This document shows, piece by piece, positions 57,936 through 64,000 of a DNA stretch of 64,000 bases. How positions within the stretch are numbered: position 1 is the stretch's first letter; each line of letters opens with the position of its first letter. The stretch comes from Aquipseudomonas alcaligenes (GTDB taxonomy: Bacteria; Pseudomonadota; Gammaproteobacteria; Pseudomonadales; Pseudomonadaceae), in assembly GCF_003205495.1 (NCBI RefSeq), contig NZ_QJRX01000002.1, forward strand, positions 310,001 through 374,000. Direction: 5' to 3'. The notes beneath the pieces were generated by a model. It was not told the origin of the DNA and made no database searches. It was given only the letters and a program-made list of their open reading frames with translations. The position numbers and the translations under genes are program-made.

Positions 57936-59282
57936 ATGAACATGCCGCAGACTGCCACCCCGTCCCTGGCCAGCCAGCTCAAGCTGGATGCCCACTGGAT
58001 GCCGTTCTCCGCCAACCGCAACTTCAAGCGCGACCCGCGCCTGATCGTCGGTGCCGACGGCAACCACTTCATCGACGACAAGGGCCGCCGCGTGTTCGAC
58101 AGCCTGTCCGGCCTGTGGACCTGTGGCGCCGGCCACAACCGCAAGGAAATCCAGGAGGTCGTGGCCAAGCAGCTCGGCACCCTCGACTACGCGCCGGGCT
58201 TCCAGTACGGCCATCCGCTGTCCTTCCGCCTGGCCGAGCAGATCGCCGAGCTGACCCCGGCCGGCCTCGACCACGTGTTCTACACCGACTCCGGCTCCGA
58301 GTGCGCCGACACCTCGGTGAAGATGGCGCGCGCCTACTGGCGCCTGAAGGGCCAGCCGAGCAAGACCAAGTTCATCGGCCGCGCCCGTGGCTACCACGGC
58401 GTCAACATCGCCGGCACCAGCCTCGGCGGCATCGGCGGCAACCGCAAGATGTTCGGCCAGATGATGGACGCCGACCACCTGCCGCACACCCTGCAGCCGC
58501 ACCTGGCCTACACCAAGGGCATGGCCGAGACCGGCGGCGTGGAGCTGGCCAACGAGCTGCTCAAGCTGATCGAACTGCACGACGCTTCCAACATCGCTGC
58601 CGTGATCGTCGAGCCGATGTCCGGCTCGGCCGGCGTCATCGTGCCGCCGCAGGGCTACCTGCAGCGCCTGCGCGAAATCTGCACCCAGCACAACATTCTG
58701 CTGATCTTCGACGAAGTGATCACCGCCTACGGCCGTATGGGCAAATGGACCGGTGCCGAGTACTTCGGCGTCACCCCGGACATCATGAATACCGCCAAGC
58801 AGGTCACCAACGGTGCCATCCCGCTGGGCGCGGTGATCGCCAGCAAGGAGATCTACGACACCTTCATGCAGCAGGCCACCCCGGAGCACATGGTCGAGTT
58901 CGGCCACGGCTACACCTACTCCGGCCACCCGGTCGCCTGCGCCGCCGGCCTGGCCACCCTGGAGCTGCTCAAGCGTGACCACCTGATCGAACAGTCCGCC
59001 GCCCTGGCGCCGGTGTTCGAGGAGAAGCTGCACAGTCTCAAGGGCAGCAAGCACGTGATCGACATCCGCAACTGCGGCCTGGCCGGCGCCATCCAGCTGG
59101 CCCCGCGCGACGGCGACGCGGTGATCCGCCCGTTCGAGGCCGGCATCAAGCTGTGGAACGCCGGCTTCTACGTGCGCTTTGGTGGCGACACCCTGCAGTT
59201 CGGCCCGACCTTCAATACCCAGCCCGAGCAGCTGGACGCCCTGTTCAACGCCGTCGGCGATGTGCTGAACAAGCTGGATTGA
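57936..59282 (+). CDS. bauA: Beta-alanine-pyruvate transaminase (omega-amino acid aminotransferase)
   Basis: 448 residues from the ATG at 57936 (CTGGAGAG site); seven upstream codons in frame are not conserved. Class III PLP aminotransferase: LTPAGLDHVFYTDSGSECAD near the N-terminal third, LLIFDEVITAYGRMGKWTGA and the PLP lysine in NTAKQVTNGAIPLGAV. It moves the amino group of beta-alanine to pyruvate, giving malonate semialdehyde and alanine. The adjoining mmsA/bauC then converts the semialdehyde to acetyl-CoA. Confidence 0.95.
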   Translation: MNMPQTATPSLASQLKLDAHWMPFSANRNFKRDPRLIVGADGNHFIDDKGRRVFDSLSGLWTCGAGHNRKEIQEVVAKQLGTLDYAPGFQYGHPLSFRLAEQIAELTPAGLDHVFYTDSGSECADTSVKMARAYWRLKGQPSKTKFIGRARGYHGVNIAGTSLGGIGGNRKMFGQMMDADHLPHTLQPHLAYTKGMAETGGVELANELLKLIELHDASNIAAVIVEPMSGSAGVIVPPQGYLQRLREICTQHNILLIFDEVITAYGRMGKWTGAEYFGVTPDIMNTAKQVTNGAIPLGAVIASKEIYDTFMQQATPEHMVEFGHGYTYSGHPVACAAGLATLELLKRDHLIEQSAALAPVFEEKLHSLKGSKHVIDIRNCGLAGAIQLAPRDGDAVIRPFEAGIKLWNAGFYVRFGGDTLQFGPTFNTQPEQLDALFNAVGDVLNKLD

Positions 59283-59292
59283 CGCTTTACCT

Positions 59293-59393
59293 CCCCTCTC
59301 CCATTCATGGGAGAGGGGCCGGGGGAGAGGGTGGTTGGCAGCATAAAAGCCAAAGCCCCTCTCCCTAACCCTCTCCCGTAAACGGGAGAGGGG
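59293..59393. repeat. CCCTCTCCC-type palindrome doublet (copy 3), between bauA and mmsA
   Basis: First hairpin CCCCTCTCCCAT with ATGGGAGAGGGG arms (59293-59318), then GGCCGGGGGAGAGGG. After a 24-base spacer comes the mirrored tail CCCCTCTCCCTAA and a second hairpin ending GGGAGAGGGG. Following it, 59409-59436 forms a separate GGTGG...CCACC hairpin. Confidence 0.85.
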
Positions 59394-59470
59394 ACCAGAA
59401 CTCAGTAGGGTGGCAGTCCGTACAGCGACTACCACCGTCCCAGACAAGTTAAGACACGAGAGATAACCCC

Positions 59471-60967
59471 ATGAGCACCATCGCCCACCTGATCAACGGC
59501 GACATCGTTCTGAGCGGCCAGCGCACCGCGCCGGTCTTCAACCCGTCCATCGGCGAGCCCGTGCGCCAGGTCGAACTGGCCGACCGTGGCACCATCCAGG
59601 CTGCCATCGACTCCGCCAAGGCCGCCTTCCCGGCCTGGCGCAACACCCCGCCGGCCAAGCGTGCCCAGGTCATGTTCCGCTTCAAGCAGCTGCTGGAAGC
59701 CAACAAGGACAAGATTGCCGCGCTGATCAGCGAAGAGCACGGTAAGACCCTGGAAGACGCCGTTGGCGAACTGCAGCGCGGCATCGAGAACGTCGAGTAC
59801 GCCTGTGGCGCCCCGGAGCTGCTCAAGGGCGAATACAACCGCAACGTCGGCCCGAACATCGACAGCTGGAGCGACTTCCAGCCGCTGGGCGTGGTCGCCG
59901 GCATTACCCCGTTCAACTTCCCGGCCATGGTGCCGCTGTGGATGTACCCGCTGGCCATCGTCTGCGGCAACTGCTTCATCCTCAAGCCGTCCGAGCGCGA
60001 CCCCAGCTCCACCCTGTTCATCGCCCAGCTGCTGCACGAAGCCGGCCTGCCGCGCGGCGTGCTCAACGTGATCAACGGCGACAAGGAAGCGGTGGACGCG
60101 CTGATCGAGGCCCCCGAGGTCAAGGCCATCAGCTTCGTCGGCTCGACGCCGATCGCCGAGTACATCTACACCGAGGCCAACCGTCGCGGTAAGCGCGTAC
60201 AGGCCCTGGGCGGCGCCAAGAACCACGCCGTGGTGCTGCCGGACGCCGACCTCGACAACACCGTCAACGCCCTGATGGGCGCGGCCTACGGCTCCTGCGG
60301 CGAGCGCTGCATGGCCATCTCCGTGGTGGTGGCGGTGGGCGACCACGTGGCCGACGCCCTGGTGGAAAAACTGGTGCCGAAGATCCAGGCGCTGAAGATC
60401 GGTGCCGGCACCTCCTGCGGCCTCGACATGGGCCCGCTGGTCACCGGCGCCGCGCGCGACAAGGTCAAGGGCTACATCGACGCCGGCGTGGCCCAGGGCG
60501 CCCAGCTGGTGGTCGACGGCCGCAGCCTGAGCGTACCGGGCTGCGAAGCCGGCTTCTTCGTCGGCGGCACCCTGTTCGACCGCGTCACCCCGGAGATGAG
60601 CATCTACCAGGAAGAAATCTTCGGCCCGGTGCTGTGCATCGTCCGCGTCGGCAGCCTGGAACAGGCCATGCAGCTGATCAACGACCACGAGTACGGCAAC
60701 GGCACCTGCCTGTTCACCCGCGACGGCGAGGCCGCGCGCCTGTTCTGCGACGAGATCGAAGTGGGCATGGTCGGCGTCAACGTGCCGCTGCCGGTGCCGG
60801 TCAGCTACCACAGCTTCGGCGGCTGGAAGCGCTCGCTGTTCGGCGACCTGCACGCCTACGGCCCGGACGGCGTGCGCTTCTACACCAAGCGCAAGACCAT
60901 CACCCAGCGCTGGCCGCAGCGCGCCTCCCACGAGGCGGCGCAGTTCGCCTTCCCGAGCAACGGTTAA
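59471..60967 (+). CDS. mmsA: CoA-acylating (methyl)malonate-semialdehyde dehydrogenase
   Basis: 498 residues. Aldehyde dehydrogenase superfamily with the MMSDH-type core: ITPFNFPAMVPLWMYPLAIV, ALGGAKNHAVVLPDADLDN and catalytic C280 in GERCMAISVV. Converts malonate semialdehyde (from bauA) to acetyl-CoA with NAD and CoA. By context it equals BauC (PA0130); a separate mmsA in valine catabolism may exist elsewhere. It is 188 bp downstream of bauA, the gap filled by repeats. The start ATG at 59471 follows CGAGAGATAA. Confidence 0.94.
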   Translation: MSTIAHLINGDIVLSGQRTAPVFNPSIGEPVRQVELADRGTIQAAIDSAKAAFPAWRNTPPAKRAQVMFRFKQLLEANKDKIAALISEEHGKTLEDAVGELQRGIENVEYACGAPELLKGEYNRNVGPNIDSWSDFQPLGVVAGITPFNFPAMVPLWMYPLAIVCGNCFILKPSERDPSSTLFIAQLLHEAGLPRGVLNVINGDKEAVDALIEAPEVKAISFVGSTPIAEYIYTEANRRGKRVQALGGAKNHAVVLPDADLDNTVNALMGAAYGSCGERCMAISVVVAVGDHVADALVEKLVPKIQALKIGAGTSCGLDMGPLVTGAARDKVKGYIDAGVAQGAQLVVDGRSLSVPGCEAGFFVGGTLFDRVTPEMSIYQEEIFGPVLCIVRVGSLEQAMQLINDHEYGNGTCLFTRDGEAARLFCDEIEVGMVGVNVPLPVPVSYHSFGGWKRSLFGDLHAYGPDGVRFYTKRKTITQRWPQRASHEAAQFAFPSNG

Positions 60968-60976
60968 GCACCATCC

Positions 60977-61005
60977 AGGGCTGGTCTGCGGACCGGCCCT
61001 TTTTT
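60977..61005 (+). terminator. Intrinsic terminator of mmsA
   Basis: AGGGCTGGTC (60977-60986) pairs with GACCGGCCCT (60991-61000) with one wobble pair around TGCG, followed by TTTTTG. It lies 9 bp after the stop. Confidence 0.85.
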
Positions 61006-61048
61006 GTGCCGTCCGGCTGGATGTTTTGGCCGGGCAGCATGCTTTGCT

Positions 61049-61137
61049 CCCTCTCCCGTTCACGGGAGAGGGTTGGGGAGAGGGGCCGTCGAACCACGCC
61101 CTCTCCCCCAGCCCCTCTCCCACCAGTGGGAGCGGGG
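61049..61137. repeat. CCCTCTCCC-type palindrome doublet (copy 4), upstream of the amidotransferase gene
   Basis: Hairpin CCCTCTCCCGT with ACGGGAGAGGG arms, tail TTGGGGAGAGGGG, spacer, then CCCTCTCCCCCAGCCCC and a second, imperfect hairpin CTCCCACCAGTGGGAG. It is the same layout as the copies at 7285, 10962 and 59293. Confidence 0.85.
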
Positions 61138-61140
61138 AAA

Positions 61141-61292
61141 ACCCTGCCGCGCGGGCGCGGCACTGGTGCAGTGAACCGGCAAAGATCGGGGCGCGGCACC
61201 CCTTGGGTGAGCGGACTCACGTTTCAGGTGAACCGCAAGCCCGCTCTCCCAAGGGCAGCCCACTTCAATTAACGGAAGAGGACTACCCTGCA
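61141..61292 (+). other. Gene-free leader with hairpins before the amidotransferase gene
   Basis: The region 60968-61292 has no gene; its left part is terminator and repeat. The remainder contains GTGAG/CTCAC (61207-61211 and 61216-61220) nested within CCTTGGG (61201-61207) and CCCAAGG (61248-61254), and a GGAAGAGG ribosome binding site. It may be a structured 5' leader; no known riboswitch class is recognised. Confidence 0.35.
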
Positions 61293-62075
61293 ATGAGCAA
61301 ACCCATGATCGGTCTCCCCCTGTGCCGCTGGCAGCTGACTGACCGTGACATCGGCTGGTTCCACCTGGTGGGCGAGAAATACATCCAGTCCGTCACCGGC
61401 TTCGGCGCCTTCCCGCTGATGATCCCGGCCTTCGCCGACGACCTGGACATGGACACCGTGCTCGACAGCGTCTCCGGCATCATGTTCGGCGGCTCGCTGT
61501 CCAACGTGCACCCCAGCTTCTACGGCGACGACCACCCCGGCCTCGGCCTGGCCGACAAACCCCGCGACGCCACCGTGCTGCGCCTGATGCGTGCCTGCAT
61601 CGAGCGTGGCATTCCCTTCCTCGGCATCTGCCGTGGCGTGCAGGAACTCAACGTGCTGTACGGCGGCACCCTGCACCGCGAAGTGCACGAGGTGGAAGGC
61701 CGCCTCGACCACCGCGAGCGCAAGGGCGTGCCGGACGACGTGGCCTATGGCCCGATGCACAAGGTCGCGCTGACCGAAGGCGGGGTGTTGCACCAGTTGC
61801 TCGGTGAGCGCGAGATCAGCGTCAATTCGCTGCACGGCCAGGGCATTGACCGCCTGGGCGAGGGGCTGCAGGTGGAAGCGGTATGCGAGGACGGGCAGAT
61901 CGAGGCCGTCAGCGTGAAAGGCGCCAAGGCGTTTGCTGTCGGCGTGCAGTGGCACCCGGAGTATCGCTATTGGGAGAAGGCCGATTACAACGCGCTGATC
62001 GGCGCCTTCCACGAGGCCGCGCGCGAGTACCAGGCGCGCAAGCTGGCCAAGCGTCGCGAGACGGCAGAGGCCTGA
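61293..62075 (+). CDS. Class I glutamine amidotransferase-like hydrolase (peptidase C26, PuuD/SpuA type)
   Basis: 260 residues from the ATG at 61293 (GGAAGAGG site). Peptidase C26 fold with nucleophile C113 in FLGICRGVQELNVLYGG, the substrate-loop NSLHGQGIDRL and catalytic His in GVQWHPEY. Closest in type to gamma-glutamyl-GABA or gamma-glutamyl-amine hydrolases of polyamine breakdown. Position after bauA-mmsA suggests a role upstream of beta-alanine catabolism, for example from spermine or spermidine derivatives, by inference only. A strong terminator follows. A broken second copy of its 3' part lies at 62677-62943. Confidence 0.88.
   Translation: MSKPMIGLPLCRWQLTDRDIGWFHLVGEKYIQSVTGFGAFPLMIPAFADDLDMDTVLDSVSGIMFGGSLSNVHPSFYGDDHPGLGLADKPRDATVLRLMRACIERGIPFLGICRGVQELNVLYGGTLHREVHEVEGRLDHRERKGVPDDVAYGPMHKVALTEGGVLHQLLGEREISVNSLHGQGIDRLGEGLQVEAVCEDGQIEAVSVKGAKAFAVGVQWHPEYRYWEKADYNALIGAFHEAAREYQARKLAKRRETAEA
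61955..61999 (+). repeat. 45-bp direct repeat, left copy (inside the intact amidotransferase gene)
   Basis: These 45 bases (from CCCGGAGTATCGCTATTGGG to GCGCTGAT) recur without a mismatch at 62820-62864, 865 bp to the right. They encode PEYRYWEKADYNALI. Flanking sequence is similar but diverged, so the perfect block stands out. Confidence 0.95.
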
Positions 62076-62097
62076 ACCGCATCGTTCGGCTGAACCG

Positions 62098-62126
62098 AAA
62101 AGGCCCGTCAGCAGACGGGCCTTTTT
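62098..62126 (+). terminator. Intrinsic terminator of the amidotransferase gene
   Basis: AAAAGGCCCGTC (62098-62109) pairs with GACGGGCCTTTT (62114-62125) around AGCA, with one more T. It is 22 bp beyond the stop and can work on both strands. Confidence 0.92.
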
Positions 62127-62208
62127 GCATCTGGGCCAAGCGCTCGCACGGCCCGCCTCGGCCCTTTACAGTCAGCCTCTCGACGGCACGGCCCTGCAAG
62201 GAACCCCC

Positions 62209-62667
62209 ATGCTCAGCTTCGACTGGCTCCGCCACCATCCCCAGCACTGCGCCCTGGTGGCGCAGTGGCTGTACCAGCAGTTTCCCTACGAGTTCAGCGA
62301 GCAGCCCCTGGCCGACTGGCAGGCCGAGTTCGCCGCCGGCCAGCACAACGGCGACTGGCTGATGCGCATCGCCCTGCAGAACGGACAACCCATCGGCTGC
62401 GCCGGCCTGGCCCGCGACGACCTGCCCCAGCGCCCGGAACTCGGTCCCTGGCTGGCCTGCGTATTCGTATTGCCCCAGGCCTGTGGTCAGGGCCTGGCCG
62501 AACGGCTGATCGAGGACATCTGCCAGACCGCCCGCGAGCAGGGGTATACGCGGTTGTATCTGCATACCCGTGACCGCGCCGAGTATTACGCGCGGCGGGG
62601 GTGGACGTTGTTGGAAGAGTTTGAGGCTTGGGGGGAGAGGCAGTGTTTGATGGCGAGGGGGTTGTAG
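62209..62667 (+). CDS. GNAT family N-acetyltransferase
   Basis: 152 residues from the ATG at 62209 (CAAGGA site). The acetyl-CoA binding region is VFVLPQACGQGLAERLIEDI; the C-terminal YLHTRDRAEYYARRGWTLLE completes the GNAT fold. The N-terminal QWLYQQFPYEFSEQPLADWQ is of a kind found in small GNATs with unknown acceptors. The last ~30 codons are less GC-rich than the rest. It sits between the intact amidotransferase gene and a broken piece of another copy, so it may have arrived or moved with that rearrangement. Confidence 0.85.
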   Translation: MLSFDWLRHHPQHCALVAQWLYQQFPYEFSEQPLADWQAEFAAGQHNGDWLMRIALQNGQPIGCAGLARDDLPQRPELGPWLACVFVLPQACGQGLAERLIEDICQTAREQGYTRLYLHTRDRAEYYARRGWTLLEEFEAWGERQCLMARGL

Positions 62668-62676
62668 CGTTGGGTG

Positions 62677-62943
62677 GGTAACCCGTTGTACGGGGCGGGC
62701 ATCGGCTGCCTGGGTAAAACGCTACAGGTGGGAATGGTGTCCGAGGATGGGCGCGACGTCGGGCGGATTGAAACGGTCAGCGAAAGGCGCTAAAGCATTT
62801 GTCGTGGGGGGCAGCGGTTCCCGGAGTATCGCTATTGGGAGAAGGCCGATTACAACGCGCTGATTGGGGCTTCTCATGAGGTGGCGAGGGAGTATCAGGT
62901 GACGAAGCTTGCTAATAAGAGAGAGGTGGAGGCTTTTGCTTAA
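62677..62943 (+). pseudogene. Frameshifted 3' fragment of a second amidotransferase (PuuD-type) gene
   Basis: Begins 9 bp after the acetyltransferase stop. In one frame it reads NPLYGAGIGCLGKTLQVG then SEDG...RIETVSE, matching NSLHGQGIDRLGEGLQVE and EDGQIEAVSV of the intact protein. Two frameshifts follow: KGAKAFVVG is in a second frame, and PEYRYWEKADYNALIGASHE then VAREYQVTKLANKREVEAFA and a stop in a third. The 5' part, including the catalytic Cys, is absent. Third positions are often AT-changed relative to the intact gene except for the perfect 45-bp block, so this is a diverged homologue and not a fresh duplicate. Confidence 0.9.
62820..62864 (+). repeat. 45-bp direct repeat, right copy (inside the amidotransferase fragment)
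   Basis: Identical to 61955-61999. Immediately outside, the two loci differ at many positions, which suggests recombination or gene conversion across this block, or an integration core site. Confidence 0.95.
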
Positions 62944-63017
62944 GCCTCAACGCAGATAGTCATTAGCCAATACCCGCTCGTAAGGTGGGCATTTTCATTT
63001 CTGGTTGAGATGGATGG

Positions 63018-63950
63018 CTAATCGAACATGTCAGTTTGGCTCTCGGCGGCCCTCTTGTTGGCCAGATAGCGCTTCCCTTGAGATGTCTCGATAGTACTGC
63101 TTCCGTCAAATTTCCTAATGACCGTCTTCACCGCGTGGTTGGTTATCTTAATGTCGCCTGCTTCATCCAGCTCTTTGCTGATGATAAGTTCGGCCTCAAT
63201 GAATGTGCCGTGTTTGAAGCTTATTTTTTCTCCAAGAACGTCGCTTCTAAATTCCCTGTCTGCCATCTCGAAGCTGATAGTCTTTTTGTCGTAGATGCCC
63301 TTCCACTTATGTTGTCCATCTCGCAGTACGGGAGAGATTATTTCTATTATGGCGTTGTCTACGATTATGGGTGGCAAGTTTAAAGAATTTAATATTGCTT
63401 TATGGAAGTCGCTCCGTTCAACAATTCTTTCCTCGCCAATGTAGGTGTTTGTTTCGCTCAGGGTGGAGATTCCGATTTTCTGTATTTTCTCTTGTTCGCG
63501 TATTTCTCGGTAGAGGTTTGACTTTCTAACTCTGGTCTTGTGTGTGTTTCCTGAGAGGCGCGCAGCCTCCCTTGCTCGTTCTAAGGTAAGTTCTTTTTCT
63601 TCTACCTCGATCTTGAGTTTCTGAATTATCAGTTGTTTTTCTTCGATGGATAGAGCTTTTAACTGGTCGTCTTTTTCGTCTGGTAGGTCAAGCGTTGCGA
63701 TTACTATGGCGGCTACTGATGTTAATAGGGTGATTTGCCTATCGTTGTCTCCAATAAATTTCCAGCAATCTCGTAGTCCGCCTTCGGTATGCGCTTGTGA
63801 CTCTATTTTTACTGGTATTCTTAATTCGTTGGACAGCTCTTGAAATATAGCTAGAAGTTCTCGCTCGCATCTGTTTCTGGTATGTGCGTCCATGGAGTGG
63901 GCGCCATCTTTCAGATAAAAGTGCATCTCTAATTTGCTAGCTGGTCTCAT
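63018..63950 (-). CDS. AT-rich accessory protein of unknown function
   Basis: 310 residues from the ATG at 63950. Far richer in A/T and in Lys, Ile, Glu and Asn codons than the rest of the window, a sign of horizontal transfer. Visible parts: an N-terminal segment (~1-60), a short hydrophobic stretch near 70-90 (ITLLTSVAAIVIATLDLP) too short or polar to be a certain membrane helix, a highly charged coiled coil at ~95-155 (EEKQLIIQKLKIEVEEKELT), and a C-terminal beta-rich region (~195-290) with DGQHKWKGIYDKKTISFEMA, VLGEKISFKHGTFIEAELII and ITNHAVKTVIRKFDG. No family is recognised. It is convergent with the amidotransferase fragment and its upstream neighbours lie outside the window. Confidence 0.8.
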   Translation of the reverse strand: MRPASKLEMHFYLKDGAHSMDAHTRNRCERELLAIFQELSNELRIPVKIESQAHTEGGLRDCWKFIGDNDRQITLLTSVAAIVIATLDLPDEKDDQLKALSIEEKQLIIQKLKIEVEEKELTLERAREAARLSGNTHKTRVRKSNLYREIREQEKIQKIGISTLSETNTYIGEERIVERSDFHKAILNSLNLPPIIVDNAIIEIISPVLRDGQHKWKGIYDKKTISFEMADREFRSDVLGEKISFKHGTFIEAELIISKELDEAGDIKITNHAVKTVIRKFDGSSTIETSQGKRYLANKRAAESQTDMFD

Positions 63951-64000
63951 GATCTGACCTGAATTTTTATAAGGTGATTGTTTTTTCTTGGTTGTGGAAG

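Noticed and set aside
61955..62864. The 45-bp repeats as the two ends of a small mobile element
   Set aside because: The 865-bp interval between them holds only the end of the amidotransferase gene, a terminator and an ordinary acetyltransferase, with no recombinase. Homology extends beyond the 45 bp at the protein level, so a homologous fragment is the better description.

Overview
The window looks like a high-GC Pseudomonas chromosome. From memory, the gene order from about 15.8 to 39 kb (retS-purD-purH-fis-dusB-DUF3426-prmA-accC-accB-aroQ-dsbD-ctpL-gcbA-DUF2333-nudix-yciH-speA-DUF2214) is the order of P. aeruginosa PAO1 around PA4838-PA4856. The REP palindromes with a 5' GTAG and an associated REP transposase also fit this genus.

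Layout. (1) 0-15 kb is a nitrogen-scavenging locus. It holds the end of the urease operon (ureD, start of ureA), an AraC-type regulator diverging from an ethanolamine block (permease eat, ethanolamine ammonia-lyase eutBC), a small membrane protein, the urea ABC transporter urtABCDE, a GntR-type regulator and allophanate hydrolase atzF. The series atzF-gntR-urtABCDE runs on one strand with very short gaps, behind a near-consensus sigma-54 promoter. All products feed ammonia to the cell. The ethanolamine block sits between urtE and ureD, genes I remember as neighbours in related genomes. (2) 15-34 kb is core housekeeping and signalling: a MarC-type protein, the RetS hybrid kinase, purine synthesis, the dusB-fis operon, ribosomal protein methylation (prmA), acetyl-CoA carboxylase subunits, shikimate dehydratase, the disulfide reductase DsbD, chemoreceptor CtpL and diguanylate cyclase GcbA. 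(3) 34-42 kb is on the plus strand up to speA, then a minus-strand block (DUF2214, GAF-GGDEF, MATE) and ybaK. (4) 42-50.5 kb carries a bacterial alpha-2-macroglobulin with an intact CLEQ thioester and its partner pbpC, separated by a REP-transposase gene bracketed by REP doublets and by a small reverse-strand membrane gene. (5) 50-56 kb holds a chemoreceptor, a membrane GGDEF protein, a small transporter, an acetyltransferase and two tandem DUF4136 lipoproteins. (6) 56-62 kb is a beta-alanine catabolic locus: RutR-like and BauR-like regulators, bauA, mmsA/bauC and a gamma-glutamyl hydrolase-like class I amidotransferase. (7) 62.2-64 kb is an accessory junction: an acetyltransferase, a frameshifted 3' fragment of a second amidotransferase gene (sharing a perfect 45-bp repeat with the intact gene), then a visibly AT-rich gene of unknown function reaching the window edge.

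Three families of short dispersed palindromes occupy the intergenic gaps: four CCCTCTCCC doublets, three GTAG-type REP doublets, and hairpins bordered by TAGGGYGG. No tRNA, rRNA or CRISPR array was seen. The least explained part is the right end. The most testable regulatory idea is nitrogen control of the allophanate hydrolase-urea transporter operon.
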